Source of the DNA: Clostridia bacterium
Lineage (GTDB): Bacteria > Bacillota > Clostridia > Christensenellales > Christensenellaceae
Reading direction: 5' to 3'
DNA: 35,874 bases
Assembly: GCA_014805015.1 (NCBI GenBank)
Contig: JAAUYQ010000049.1
Span: 1-35,874 of the forward strand
Part shown: positions 6,760 to 15,623 of the stretch, piece after piece
Layout of the letters: the number at the start of each line of letters is the position of its first letter
Numbering within the stretch: the first letter of the stretch is position 1
Made by a program: the position numbers and the translations under genes
The notes under the pieces: generated by a model
Databases searched by the model: none
Told to the model about the DNA's origin: nothing
What the model saw: only the letters and a program-made list of their open reading frames with translations

Positions 6760-9057
6760 CTATTTCACAGCAATGTCCAGCGAAGCCTGCAGCTTGTGGC
6801 CGCTGTTCTCGTTCGTGTTTGCTCCCTGCAGCTTAAACGATGCGCTCTCGCCGCTGGCTGCTGTCACGCGGTAGCTGTAGACAATCTCACTGCCGGTTTC
6901 ATGACCGACAAGGATGATCTGCTTCTCGCCCGACATGTCGAACGTACCGGTTGCCTCGTGACCGACATATTCAAGGCCGGATGTCTTAATCCAGCCGTCT
7001 ATCCCTTCTGTGGGCGAATAGACAAGGACTTTAACGATGTCCCCGCTCTTCGCTTCTCTTGGACCACTCACATACAGACCCGAGTCCGGGATCTCTGCAT
7101 CCGGGTCCGTCTGCACTTCGAGCGTCTGGCGGCGGAACGGCTCCGTACCGCTATCGATCTTCAGCTGGTCGCCGGTGATGCGGTACCGGATGTAATACTG
7201 GCCGCCTGCCATTTTCTTATCCGGTGTCACTTTGAGGCTGACCCCGGCCGTGCCCGAACCGTCCTTACCGGCTGTGAACGTCTCAGAGGCAGATGCGCCG
7301 GCTGCAGTGTGCGTTTTCGCGTCCATCAGGTCGGCTGTGAGCGTGTAGGTGCCTTCGTCAAGGCCTGTATAGCTTACAGACGACGGAAGCACGGTTTCCC
7401 TGCCGGTCAGAAGCACGCGGCCTGTGCCGTTTTCAAGGCCGCCCCTGCCGGTGAGGATCTTCGCTTTCTGGTCCGGATCCTGGTACGGCATTGGGTACTT
7501 TTCCGGACGGACGAACATGGTTTCGTCCTTCGCGCTGTAGTACTGCGCGCCCTGTCCGTCACCGATTTCGTCCACGCTGTACTTCACGTAGATTTCCTGG
7601 TCCGTGTACTCTTCCGGCAGATGCAGCGTAAAGAAGAAGCGCTTCACTGCCCGGCCATTTCTGATATCGCTGCCGGAAACATATGCGTCGGAGCGGTATA
7701 CGCAGCCGAATCCGTCTGATGCAGTGCCGTATTTGCCCTGTACGTCTGCAGTAACGCGGTATTCTCTGCCCTCTTCCGCCTCGAAGGTTACCTGCACAGG
7801 CATGCCGAAATAGGCATTTGCCTGCAGCTTCGGCTGCGCGCAGGCAAGTCCGGTTTCCTCTTCAATGATCCGGAAGCTGCGCTCAGAGGTCTCTGTCTCC
7901 GGCTCCGGCGCCGGCGTCACGGTCAGCACTTCGTCCGAGCGGTCTGTGCGGCTCAGCAGATCACCATTCAGCCACATCTCATAGCGCAGGAAATACTCGT
8001 TTCCAGCTTCGTCCCCTGCCGGGATGTACTGGAAGATAAGTTCATCTCTCTGCACATAATGGTTCAGCACAATGGTTTTGCCGACGTCGCCGTACGCGTC
8101 CTGCACGTTCACGGTCCGGCCGTCACCGAGCCTCTTCATCAGCAGCGCCTTGAAGATGTAGTCCTTATCGTCCATCGGCAGTTTGCTGTAGCCGAACACA
8201 ATGCGGATCTTGCTGGTCTGCTCCGCCGGCATCTCGCGCGCTGCGCCCGATGACAGGCCTGTGTAGTGTTCGTCAAGGGCCGGCTGCTCGCCCTGCGGCT
8301 GCTCCGTGTCCGTGCTGTCGATCACAGCATCCGCATCCAGGCTGTAGGAGATGTCATCCTGCTTTTCCTGGGCCATGATGCTCTGCGAGTTTTCCTGCTG
8401 CAGCTGTTCACTGCTCTCGTCCGGATCGCTTTCAAAAGATTCGGCCGGCTCGGCTGACCCAGAAGCAGTCTCTTCCGGCCTGGATTCATCCGGCTCAGAA
8501 ACGGATTCTGACTCTTCCATCTCTTCTTCCTGCCGCGCATACGGCGAAGCGGATTGTTCCGCGCTCATTCGCGCAGCGCTCTTCTCCGGCCTCGTCACAA
8601 GGCTCAGAGATCCATCCGTGCAGCGCAGAACGCCGCCGGCCGTGCCGTTATACATGGCGGCCCACTCGGCAAGCGTGCCGTCAAAGCGGATCTCGCCAAA
8701 GGTGCTCTTTGCAAAGGCATCCTCGTCAATGGTGCCGATGCTGGCGGGAAGCTCAAGCACATCCACGTCCCAGTCTTCAAAGGCATAGGGGCCTATGGCC
8801 TTCACTTCTGCTCCCTGCACCGTCTCCGGCACCGTGACTTCGCCGGCTGTCCGGATGCCGGTCACGGTTGCTGCGCCGTCCCGGATCTCGTAGCACACTC
8901 CGTGAAGAATTAAAGTGTCTGCCTGGGATTGCACGAGCGCTGCTCCCGCAGACGCATTCGGCGGCGGCGATTCCTTGGCAAGTGCCGGCGCCATGCAGCC
9001 GAGCATGAGGGCGCCGGCGCACAGGGTTCCTGTAAGCCGTCTGGCTAAATGTTTCAA
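6760..9057 (-). CDS. Secreted protein with BspA-like leucine-rich repeat and VaFE-like domain
   Basis: The protein has 765 residues. An N-terminal signal peptide (KHLARRLTGTL, hydrophobic core, PALAKE) is followed at about 50-145 by a BspA/LRR_5-type repeat unit: IGPYAFEDW, LELPASIGTIDEDAF, then IRFDGTLAEWAAMY. An acidic, Ser/Glu-rich low-complexity stretch follows at about 165-265. The rest is beta-rich, and near residue 555 carries a VaFE-like unit (VSYTGLDEGTYTLTADLMD). No wall-sorting signal or transmembrane end is visible, so it is probably released or held non-covalently. The start is TTG with AGGAGGT about 11 bases upstream. BspA-like repeats are common in surface adhesins. Adhesion is the likely role, not proven. 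Confidence 0.7.
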   Translation of the reverse strand: MKHLARRLTGTLCAGALMLGCMAPALAKESPPPNASAGAALVQSQADTLILHGVCYEIRDGAATVTGIRTAGEVTVPETVQGAEVKAIGPYAFEDWDVDVLELPASIGTIDEDAFAKSTFGEIRFDGTLAEWAAMYNGTAGGVLRCTDGSLSLVTRPEKSAARMSAEQSASPYARQEEEMEESESVSEPDESRPEETASGSAEPAESFESDPDESSEQLQQENSQSIMAQEKQDDISYSLDADAVIDSTDTEQPQGEQPALDEHYTGLSSGAAREMPAEQTSKIRIVFGYSKLPMDDKDYIFKALLMKRLGDGRTVNVQDAYGDVGKTIVLNHYVQRDELIFQYIPAGDEAGNEYFLRYEMWLNGDLLSRTDRSDEVLTVTPAPEPETETSERSFRIIEEETGLACAQPKLQANAYFGMPVQVTFEAEEGREYRVTADVQGKYGTASDGFGCVYRSDAYVSGSDIRNGRAVKRFFFTLHLPEEYTDQEIYVKYSVDEIGDGQGAQYYSAKDETMFVRPEKYPMPYQDPDQKAKILTGRGGLENGTGRVLLTGRETVLPSSVSYTGLDEGTYTLTADLMDAKTHTAAGASASETFTAGKDGSGTAGVSLKVTPDKKMAGGQYYIRYRITGDQLKIDSGTEPFRRQTLEVQTDPDAEIPDSGLYVSGPREAKSGDIVKVLVYSPTEGIDGWIKTSGLEYVGHEATGTFDMSGEKQIILVGHETGSEIVYSYRVTAASGESASFKLQGANTNENSGHKLQASLDIAVK

Positions 9058-9087
9058 GATTACTGTTTACCTCCTTACTCTGGGTCT

Positions 9088-9104
9088 GCCCGGCCGCGCC
9101 GGGC
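9088..9104 (-). promoter_or_regulatory. GC hairpin just upstream of a ribosome binding site
   Basis: GCCCGGC (9088-9094) and GCCGGGC (9098-9104) form a perfect 7-base stem with a 3-base loop. It lies about 15 bases upstream of the AGGAGGT that serves the TTG start at 9057. No T-tract follows it. It might affect translation or stabilise the transcript. Confidence 0.35.
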
Positions 9105-9161
9105 CTGAACGAGCCGCAATCAGAAAGCGGCCCGCGAAAACCGCAGACTTCTGCAGCTTTC

Positions 9162-9180
9162 GCAGACCGCCTTGGTCTGC
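9162..9180 (-). terminator. Hairpin after the wall-anchored protein gene
   Basis: GCAGACC (9162-9168) and GGTCTGC (9174-9180) form a perfect 7-base stem with a 5-base loop, 26 bases after the stop codon of the sortase-anchored protein. A T-tract is lacking on the minus strand, so it may be a weak terminator or RNA 3' stabiliser. Confidence 0.35.
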
Positions 9181-9205
9181 GCAGAAATGTATCTTCTGTA
9201 CGTGT

Positions 9206-12200
9206 CTACCTTGTTCTGAGTTCCCGGCGGCGGAGGATCAGCACGGCCGCCGCTGCGGCTGCGCCCCCTGCACAGATCCATATGTACAGCGCAAGGTTTG
9301 TATCGTCGCCTGTCTTGGCAATCGGCCCCTTGTCCGCTTCTGGGTACGTCTGACCGGTACTGGCCCAGCCGCTCCCGGACCCGGACGTGCTGCCATAGCT
9401 GGTACTGCCGCCTGTGGTTCCGCCCGACGTGCTGCCGCCTGTGGTTCCGCCGCCTGTTGTCCCGGCGGACTGCGACGCTGAAGGGACCGGCGAAGGAGTC
9501 GGCGTCACTGCGGAGACAGTGAGTCTCTGCGCACTGTCGTCCGTGCTGGTCTTGCCGGTCAGCACATCGCCTTTGTACAGTTCGGCCTGCACGATCAGCT
9601 GCCGTCCGGCAAGTCCGCTGGTATCAATCGGAATATTGACATCCACGCTGCCGGTACCGGTAGAGCTTGAAATCGCAGCCCTTGCCGTGATCTGCTGTCC
9701 GTTCACTGTCAGGACCTGCATGGTCCCTGCATCCAGTACGTTCACGACGGCGCTGTAGGCTACATTCGGCTCAACGCCTTCGTACGTGATCGTCTCCTTA
9801 ATCAGAGCGCCGCTCTGGCAGGGCAGCGTCTTGGTCCCGGCAGCCGATGATGCACTCCCCGTGAGTTTCAGTGTCACAATGGACAGGTTCGACGTGCCCT
9901 CGGAGGGCTGCGCCGAGCGGGTGATGACCTTGCCGTCTCCGGCAAGCAGCGTCAGCATGGCTCCTGCCGGCTGCGCTTCGAGATCCCGTGCGTCAAAGCT
10001 GAACGTAACCGGTACGCTGCCGTTTACGAGCTTTGAGCCCGCATCCCGCGTAAGTCTGACCGTGCCGGCATCCTGCGCCTCTTCGTTCGGCGAGAACGTC
10101 ATTACGGCCTCAATCGCTTTGCCGTCCGCGGCCAGGATGGCCTCTCCCGTCTTCGGGTTCATCAGCTTCGCCTGGATCGTATAGCTCTCGCCGGACTCAA
10201 GACTGTAGAAGTGCGCCAGGAGTGTTGCACTGGTCTGACTGGATGCACCCGGCACCGCAAAGACTGTCTCTTCCACAAAATCGCCCGCTTCAATGCGAGG
10301 CGTGCTCTCTGCCGGCTCTGCAGTGGCGCTCGGTGCGCTGCTTGGCCTGGTGCTCGGCTTCACGCTCTGTGAAGCGCTCGCGCCTGCACTCGGCCGGCTG
10401 CTCGCTGCCGCAGATGCTGAAGCAGACGGACTGGTGCTCGGCACCTGGCTCGGAGCCAGCGACGGCTGCGTGCCTGGCAGGCCAGAAGCAGAGGCAGAAG
10501 CTGAGGCAGACGGCTTCGGATGCATCGGGTCATAACCCGGATCCTCTGCGCCGCACCGGCTGCAAACGCCGTCAACGTATCTGTGACCCAGCGCGTCCAC
10601 TTCATTGTCTATATATGCTGTACCGCAGTGGATGCAGGAGAACAGCGTATAGCCCTTGCGCGTGCAGTCTGCCGGCACGAGGATGTGGTCGAACGAGTGA
10701 TCTTTCGTAAATACCTCGTCTTCGCTCAGTTCTGTCTGCGCGTCCGCATCCTGGTACAGCTTGCCGCAGTTCTCACAGCGGAAATGGGCGATGTTGCCCG
10801 CCCGGTCTTCCCGCGGCGGCACCACATCCACGGCTGTCAGATTGTGACCAATGGCCGGGACCACGGTGTCAATATATGTGTCACCGCAGTGCCAGCAGAT
10901 GTGTGCCGTGTAACCGTCCGCATCACATGTCGGGGGCGTTTCGTACGCTTCGTAGCTGTGGCCGGTCTTCTCAATCTGCACGTCCTCCAACGCCAGCGGG
11001 CTTGTCCCCTGGGCATCTGAGAACCGCCCGTCACAGCGTTTGCAGTGGTAGTGGTCGTGCCAGCCGAAGTCTTCGTGGGAAGCCGCCGTTTCCGCTATCT
11101 TCTCCATCTGGTGTCCGAGTGCCGGCCCCGTCTCGGATGCCGTCTCGTGCAGGCACACGGTGCAGGTCCGCAACATCCGCGCCGGTTCTGTGCAGGTTGC
11201 CGCTGTGCTGGTCTGCGTGAACCGGTGCGCATGTGCCCTGATGATAATGTCGTCGTCCGCCAGCGGGTTCACGGCAGACTCTGACTGATACTTGCCGCCG
11301 CACTTCTCGCAGATGCCGTAGGCAAGGTGACCGTCTTCCGTCTCGGTGGCTTCCTTGTACGGAACCATCGACATTTCGTGTCCGACCGGATCGGTCCAGT
11401 CAGACAGGAAGACCTTGCTGTCCGGGTCACCGATGGGAATGTTAATCGTGTAGCCTGGTGCGGTACATGTCGGCTCTACGACCTCCTGCTCATACTGACC
11501 CTTGGTAGGAAGAAGCAGCACGTCGTTTATGCTGATCTGCTGCATGCCGCGGCTGTCCGCAAACAGCGCGCCGCATCTGGTGCATTCCCAGTACTCGATA
11601 TTGCCCGGTTCCTCGGCAGTAGGTTCCACCCGGTCATAGTGCGTGAGGCTGTGCTGCGTGAAAGTGAAGGCCGGAGACGTCTGCGTGTCGCCGCAGTTCC
11701 GGCATGTCCTGACAAGCTGCTGCAGCTGTCCGCAGGCTGTGTCCACTTTCTGTTCTTCGCCGTAATCATGGCCGGTCGCCGGGATCGTGAGTTCAGCGAG
11801 CGCCAGTTCATCGTGGCCGTTGCTGTCTGCAAAGTACCCGCCGCAACCGCCGCAGTAGTACACCGCCTTACGGCCGTCCGTTTCGCACGTAACTGGAAGC
11901 TCCGCCAGGTACTTGATCTGGTGATCGCCGTGTCCGTCGCGTTTCCAGTCAACCTGTGCGTGGACTGTCTTGCTGTCAATGTCCTGCGCTCCGCTGAGGT
12001 CAAACGTCACGGTCTTTGAACCGGATCCTTTCGAGTCTGTGTCTGAAGTCCTGTCTTCCGGAGGCTCAAAATCCCCCATCGAGAGAAGCGTCAGACTGGC
12101 CGGCTCTGCACCCTCTATGGCATTACCGTCCTGGTCCACGAGCGTCAGCGTCAGACTGTACTCGCCGTTTCCCTTGTGGTGACCGTTCTTGTCATCCGGT

Positions 12201-12847
12201 CCTGTCTGGTTATGCACGGACACGTACAGGTCCCGGTATGACAGCGGCAGCGTTACTTCCGTGTCGCCTGAAGACAGCCTTTTGCTGCCGGTCGTGAACA
12301 CCGGGTCCACAATTTCCGTGATGCTGTTTAGGTGGCTCTCGTCCGTCTGCAGGTCCACGTCCTTGCAGACCTCCTGCATGGTGTCACCGTCAAGAACCCG
12401 GAACCACACGGTAACAAAATGGTCCTCGGGATTAAGGTCACTGCCGTCAAACTCGAACATAACGTCCTGCGAAACGCCCGAGCCTGCTGATACGAACGGC
12501 TGATAGGCAACAATCTTGCTGCCTCCGGATGACTGGTCCTTGACCGGCTCCGGTCCGTCGTCGCCGTCCATGTTCATCAGAGTGCCTTCAAGGATGTACT
12601 CCCTGCCGACCTCAAGGCCGTCGTAGACAGCACCTGCAAGGATGTTCAGATTATCCCCGCGGTACAGTTTCTCCGGCAGGATCCACTTAGCGTCCACGTC
12701 CGGCGTTATTTCATCGTATACGGCTGTGTCACCTGGTCCTGTATCGGCTGCGGCCAGTGCCGTACTGCTGCTGAGCGGCAGCGCACACGCCGCCGCCAGC
12801 GTCAGCCCCATGGCAAAGGCCCCCAGCCGCCTGAATCTGTGTTTCAC
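9206..12847 (-). CDS. Sortase-anchored surface protein with VaFE-like domains and Cys-x2-Cys modules
   Basis: The protein has 1213 residues. A signal peptide (RRLGAFAMG core, ALAAAD cleavage region) leads to an N-terminal VaFE-like unit (YDGLEVGREYILEGTLMN). Residues about 330-780 hold repeated modules with paired CxxC motifs (CGGCGG, CRNCGD, CEKCGG, CWHCGD, CENCGK, CSRCGAED) alternating with GHxY or GHxL. A Ser/Ala/Pro linker follows near 780-840, then two more VaFE-like units (one with ITYEGVEPNVAY) and a Gly/Thr/Ser-rich wall-spanning segment. The C-terminus has IAKTGD, a hydrophobic helix and a RRRELRTR tail: a sortase signal in which I replaces L and A replaces the P-x pair's usual first residue. 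The GTG start overlaps the TGA of a short leader ORF. It is the first gene of the three-gene secreted set. Confidence 0.75.
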   Translation of the reverse strand: MKHRFRRLGAFAMGLTLAAACALPLSSSTALAAADTGPGDTAVYDEITPDVDAKWILPEKLYRGDNLNILAGAVYDGLEVGREYILEGTLMNMDGDDGPEPVKDQSSGGSKIVAYQPFVSAGSGVSQDVMFEFDGSDLNPEDHFVTVWFRVLDGDTMQEVCKDVDLQTDESHLNSITEIVDPVFTTGSKRLSSGDTEVTLPLSYRDLYVSVHNQTGPDDKNGHHKGNGEYSLTLTLVDQDGNAIEGAEPASLTLLSMGDFEPPEDRTSDTDSKGSGSKTVTFDLSGAQDIDSKTVHAQVDWKRDGHGDHQIKYLAELPVTCETDGRKAVYYCGGCGGYFADSNGHDELALAELTIPATGHDYGEEQKVDTACGQLQQLVRTCRNCGDTQTSPAFTFTQHSLTHYDRVEPTAEEPGNIEYWECTRCGALFADSRGMQQISINDVLLLPTKGQYEQEVVEPTCTAPGYTINIPIGDPDSKVFLSDWTDPVGHEMSMVPYKEATETEDGHLAYGICEKCGGKYQSESAVNPLADDDIIIRAHAHRFTQTSTAATCTEPARMLRTCTVCLHETASETGPALGHQMEKIAETAASHEDFGWHDHYHCKRCDGRFSDAQGTSPLALEDVQIEKTGHSYEAYETPPTCDADGYTAHICWHCGDTYIDTVVPAIGHNLTAVDVVPPREDRAGNIAHFRCENCGKLYQDADAQTELSEDEVFTKDHSFDHILVPADCTRKGYTLFSCIHCGTAYIDNEVDALGHRYVDGVCSRCGAEDPGYDPMHPKPSASASASASGLPGTQPSLAPSQVPSTSPSASASAAASSRPSAGASASQSVKPSTRPSSAPSATAEPAESTPRIEAGDFVEETVFAVPGASSQTSATLLAHFYSLESGESYTIQAKLMNPKTGEAILAADGKAIEAVMTFSPNEEAQDAGTVRLTRDAGSKLVNGSVPVTFSFDARDLEAQPAGAMLTLLAGDGKVITRSAQPSEGTSNLSIVTLKLTGSASSAAGTKTLPCQSGALIKETITYEGVEPNVAYSAVVNVLDAGTMQVLTVNGQQITARAAISSSTGTGSVDVNIPIDTSGLAGRQLIVQAELYKGDVLTGKTSTDDSAQRLTVSAVTPTPSPVPSASQSAGTTGGGTTGGSTSGGTTGGSTSYGSTSGSGSGWASTGQTYPEADKGPIAKTGDDTNLALYIWICAGGAAAAAAVLILRRRELRTR
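10303..10523 (-). repeat. Ser/Ala/Pro-rich coding linker
   Basis: This low-complexity part of the wall-anchored protein gene has the same SAS/KPS/QPS character as the linker at 2483-2936. The shared composition suggests that the two secreted proteins exchanged or share linker modules. Confidence 0.5.
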
Positions 12848-12906
12848 GTCCCCCTCCTTTCCGGCGTCTCTGCGCCTGCAGTCGTGTCTCTCTGTTTCTC
12901 CGGCAT
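12844..12906 (-). CDS. Leader ORF (20 aa) coupled to the wall-anchored protein gene
   Basis: An ATG at 12906 is preceded by a near-perfect Shine-Dalgarno, AAGGAGG, with a spacer of about 8 bases. The frame runs 20 codons to a TGA that overlaps the GTG start of the 1213-residue protein (GTGA). The peptide begins MPEKQRDTTAG and ends ERRGT. The downstream gene's own GGAGG lies inside this leader, so ribosomes translating the leader would cover or open it. Translational coupling is the likely role. Confidence 0.5.
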   Translation of the reverse strand: MPEKQRDTTAGAETPERRGT

Positions 12907-13050
12907 GCGCTCCACCTCCTTATGGCCGGCACACGGTTTTTTCATCTGAAGCACATGCCGTCAAGGGCTTGTGCGCTGCTTATGCTGGTGCCTGTGCGGC
13001 ACTGCCAAAAACGCTTCCCGAAGTGCTCTTGGCAGCGGCGCGAAGACATG

Positions 13051-13082
13051 AAAAAAGGAGCCGCACGTCATTGTGCTGCTCC
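13051..13082 (-). terminator. Intrinsic terminator of the 132-residue zinc-ribbon membrane protein gene
   Basis: On the minus strand GGAGC-A-GCAC pairs with GTGC-G-GCTCC around a short loop (13082-13057), followed by TTTTTT (13056-13051). It lies 28 bases after the stop codon. The rest of 12848-13110 holds only the leader ORF and its upstream region. Confidence 0.8.
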
Positions 13083-13110
13083 TGCAGAATTTTCTGTATC
13101 TGGTTGTCGC

Positions 13111-13509
13111 TTAGTTTACTTTGGTCCCGCAGTTCGGGCAGAAGGCCGCGCCGTTCTTGAGCTGCGTGCCGCAGCTGGGGCACACAGGCGGTCCGAATGG
13201 TGCCGGCTGCGCTCCCTGGGATGATCCGCTAAGCCGCTGCAGGCTGCCCTCCATTCGCTGTACGTTTTCCGTAAGCTGCGCGAACGCCGCGTAGAACAGG
13301 CACTGCACATAGGAAACGAGAATCATGACGCCCCCACCCAGAATAAGGGCCCATCCAACCGCTCCTTCAATGCCTGTACTGTAGTACGACGATCTGGCCT
13401 CAGCTAGCATGGCAATGCCCAAAATAATCATAATGACGCCGAGGATCAGCAGTATCCAGAACACGATCTGGACAATGGACATGATCTTCCGGCCTGCATT
13501 GTTAAACAT
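13111..13509 (-). CDS. Small membrane protein with C-terminal zinc ribbon
   Basis: The protein has 132 residues with the start at the ATG at 13509, preceded by GGGGGAAG. A longer reading to 13620 would overlap the upstream gene and is not favoured. Two hydrophobic helices lie at about 10-35 (IVQIVFWILLILGVIMIIL) and 52-78 (AVGWALILGGGVMILVS). A short linker follows, then a C-terminal zinc ribbon with CPSCGTQLKNGAAFCPNCG. It starts 28 bases downstream of the multi-membrane protein gene and ends at a strong terminator, so the two probably form one transcript. The same ribbon type ends the divergent gene at 14777. Function unknown. Confidence 0.75.
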   Translation of the reverse strand: MFNNAGRKIMSIVQIVFWILLILGVIMIILGIAMLAEARSSYYSTGIEGAVGWALILGGGVMILVSYVQCLFYAAFAQLTENVQRMEGSLQRLSGSSQGAQPAPFGPPVCPSCGTQLKNGAAFCPNCGTKVN

Positions 13510-13537
13510 ACTTCTTCCCCCTTTTTCAATTTGATAT

Positions 13538-14659
13538 CTATTGCGGCAAATACCGGAAATTCCCAAACACAACCTCGCAGAAACCGTAGCTTCCCTTCGT
13601 TTCCTGAAGCTCAATCTCAAGGCTTTGTGTTCCGGAATCTAAGGCTACATCCACAGGCTCAATCTGCTCAACCTCCATCCAATCCAGAACGGTTTCTCGT
13701 CCGCTGGGCTGCTGTCGGAATGTGACTTGATACGTCCCGTATTTCTCCGACGCATCTGCCATACCAGACGTACCGTCGGCGGACAGAAGGCACGCAAACC
13801 TAACGGCATCCGTGGGTACAGATATAGTCGCCGAAGCAGTTCGTGTCTCATTAGCTAGTGCCAAATATCCCTTTATGGTCATGCCAAAGCCATTAACATT
13901 CACGCCGTTTACACGAAGGTGTGAGTTCTCGAATAAGAAGGCTCTTTGCCATTTATTTAAGTACAGCACTTTATCAGGATCATTCAGCACTCGGAGACTG
14001 CGCATTGTGTTCTTGGACGTTTCTTCATCTTGCTCAATGGCATCAACCTCTGCACGCCTCTCAATGGACGCGACGCGTTTCTCTTCCATACGTTCGTTGA
14101 TCTGCAAGAGACCTTTGCCCGGGAGATTGTAGAGCACTGCCCAAGTGAAGTACAGCGTAATTAAAATGCAGCTTGCAGCGAAAATTGCACCTACAACAGC
14201 CAGTCCGTTTTGTCCTTCCATGAACGTAGATGCGATGGAGCCAAGCGCATACAAATATCCAACGACTGCACAGATCCACATGACTATTTCGCCCCATGAC
14301 TTGAACTGGCCAAAATAGTACAGAACTGCACCCACTGCAACATAGCCGAGTACGTAAATAATTGCTCCTGCTCGGAAGGCGTGACCAATCAACCAACAAA
14401 ACAATACAACGGCACCAAACGCGCCCAGTGCCTCTGCGACGAGTTTGTCTGCCTCGAATCCTTGTTCGTAAGCAACTGTAATATGCCACACAGCCAAAAA
14501 TGCTGCCGCACCCAAGCTGACAAAATAACCCGGTCCACAATGGAACTCGTGTTCGGTCTCGCTTAATTGCTCAGACTCTGCGTTCAGCTCTGCGTTAAAC
14601 GCAGCCTCACGGGCAACATTGCGAATAGCTTCCTCGACATCCCAGCGATCTAAAGACAC
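13538..14659 (-). CDS. Multi-pass membrane protein with possible NPCBM-like C-terminal domain
   Basis: A GTG start at 14659 is chosen because GGAGGGG lies 5-7 bases upstream; an ATG at 14692 lacks a good site. The protein has 373 residues. About six hydrophobic helices fill residues 40-190. A charged helical stretch follows (ERMEEKRVASIERRAEVDAI). The last 130 residues look like a beta-sandwich with HLRVNGVNVNGFGMTIKGY and SLEIELQE...CEVVFGNFRYL, similar in layout to NPCBM sugar-binding domains, although this match is only by eye. The gene looks less GC-rich than its neighbours, suggesting separate transfer. It is divergent from 14777 with a 117-base gap. Confidence 0.65.
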   Translation of the reverse strand: MSLDRWDVEEAIRNVAREAAFNAELNAESEQLSETEHEFHCGPGYFVSLGAAAFLAVWHITVAYEQGFEADKLVAEALGAFGAVVLFCWLIGHAFRAGAIIYVLGYVAVGAVLYYFGQFKSWGEIVMWICAVVGYLYALGSIASTFMEGQNGLAVVGAIFAASCILITLYFTWAVLYNLPGKGLLQINERMEEKRVASIERRAEVDAIEQDEETSKNTMRSLRVLNDPDKVLYLNKWQRAFLFENSHLRVNGVNVNGFGMTIKGYLALANETRTASATISVPTDAVRFACLLSADGTSGMADASEKYGTYQVTFRQQPSGRETVLDWMEVEQIEPVDVALDSGTQSLEIELQETKGSYGFCEVVFGNFRYLPQ

Positions 14660-14745
14660 CTTTTCCCCTCCAGCCATGAAATGATGCATCAAGCGTACAA
14701 CGCCGGACGGATTGCGCGCAAGGCTTTCCCGTGCTGTGCCGCTCT

Positions 14746-14753
14746 GCTACAAT
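14746..14753 (+). promoter_or_regulatory. Extended -10 promoter candidate
   Basis: TGCTACAAT at 14745-14753 is a good extended -10 element (TGn plus TACAAT). No strong -35 is seen 17 bases upstream (TTTCCC), as is usual for extended -10 promoters. Transcription would begin near 14760, just before the ribosome binding site of the plus-strand zinc-ribbon protein. Confidence 0.4.
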
Positions 14754-14776
14754 GCCTGCGAAAGGGGAAAGACAAT

Positions 14777-15562
14777 ATGGGCACGTTTGATAAAATCAAG
14801 AGTTTCGTCAGTGATACCGCCGGCTCGGTGCAGCAGGGCGCGGCGCAGCTTAAACTCGACAGTCAGATACGCCAGCTGAAAAAGGACATTGACCGCCAGT
14901 ATTCTGCGCTGGGCCGTCACTACTTCTCTAAGCACGCCGAAGACACGGAGGGCGAATACGCCGGGTACCTGCAGAACATCCGCAGCATGAAGCTGCAGAT
15001 TGAAACAATAGAGCAGGAGATCCGCGACCTCAAAGGGGTGAAGATCTGTGAGGCCTGCGGCCGTGAGATTGAGACCGCTTCCATGTTCTGCACCTACTGC
15101 GGAGCCAAACAGACGCCCCAGGAAGGATGCTGCCCGAACTGTGGCGTCCGCCTTGAAGAGGGCGCCAGGTTCTGCACAAACTGCGGACACTCGATTGCTC
15201 CCGCACAGCCGGCCGAGGCCGCTGCACAGCCGGAACAGCCGAGGCCAGCCGAAATGGCAGCTGCCGCCGAGCCTACCTTCAGCCAGTCTGCGGCCGCAAT
15301 GGATCGGGAAACCGCTGATGCGCCGGAGCCTGCTTCGGAAGAGCCGGCCGAGGCCGCAGCAAACAGCGCCGAGACGGATACAGAGGCGAGAGAATCATCT
15401 GCCGGAACCATTACGCCGTCCGTGCTCACAGCTGAACCGGAACCTGCCGCTGAACCGGCAAGTGAGCCGGCGCCTGAGCCTGCCCGCTTCTGTGAGCAGT
15501 GTGGCACGGAACTGAAGAGCGGCGCAGCGTTCTGCACAGAGTGTGGATCAAAAGTGCATTAA
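14777..15562 (+). CDS. Cytoplasmic coiled-coil protein with three zinc ribbons
   Basis: The start is the ATG at 14777, after GGGG with a 9-base spacer. The 261-residue product begins with a charged helical region (about 5-85; DSQIRQLKKDIDRQ, KLQIETIEQEI) likely to form a coiled coil. It continues with two zinc ribbons, CEACGREIETASMFCTYCG and CPNCGVRLEEGARFCTNCG (about 90-140), a long Ala/Glu/Pro-rich linker, and a third C-terminal ribbon, CEQCGTELKSGAAFCTEC. It is the only clear plus-strand gene. It is divergent from the membrane-protein pair and shares their ribbon type, so the three may work together (inference). Function unknown. Confidence 0.8.
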   Translation: MGTFDKIKSFVSDTAGSVQQGAAQLKLDSQIRQLKKDIDRQYSALGRHYFSKHAEDTEGEYAGYLQNIRSMKLQIETIEQEIRDLKGVKICEACGREIETASMFCTYCGAKQTPQEGCCPNCGVRLEEGARFCTNCGHSIAPAQPAEAAAQPEQPRPAEMAAAAEPTFSQSAAAMDRETADAPEPASEEPAEAAANSAETDTEARESSAGTITPSVLTAEPEPAAEPASEPAPEPARFCEQCGTELKSGAAFCTECGSKVH

Positions 15563-15567
15563 CGATT

Positions 15568-15592
15568 GGCCCCGCTGTGGGCCTTTTCTTTT
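15568..15592 (+). terminator. Intrinsic terminator of the plus-strand zinc-ribbon gene
   Basis: GGCCC (15568-15572) pairs with GGGCC (15579-15583) around a 6-base loop, followed by TTTTCTTTT. It starts five bases after the stop codon. Confidence 0.8.
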
Positions 15593-15623
15593 GTCCGAAG
15601 CAGAGTCGTACCCGCCTGTATCC

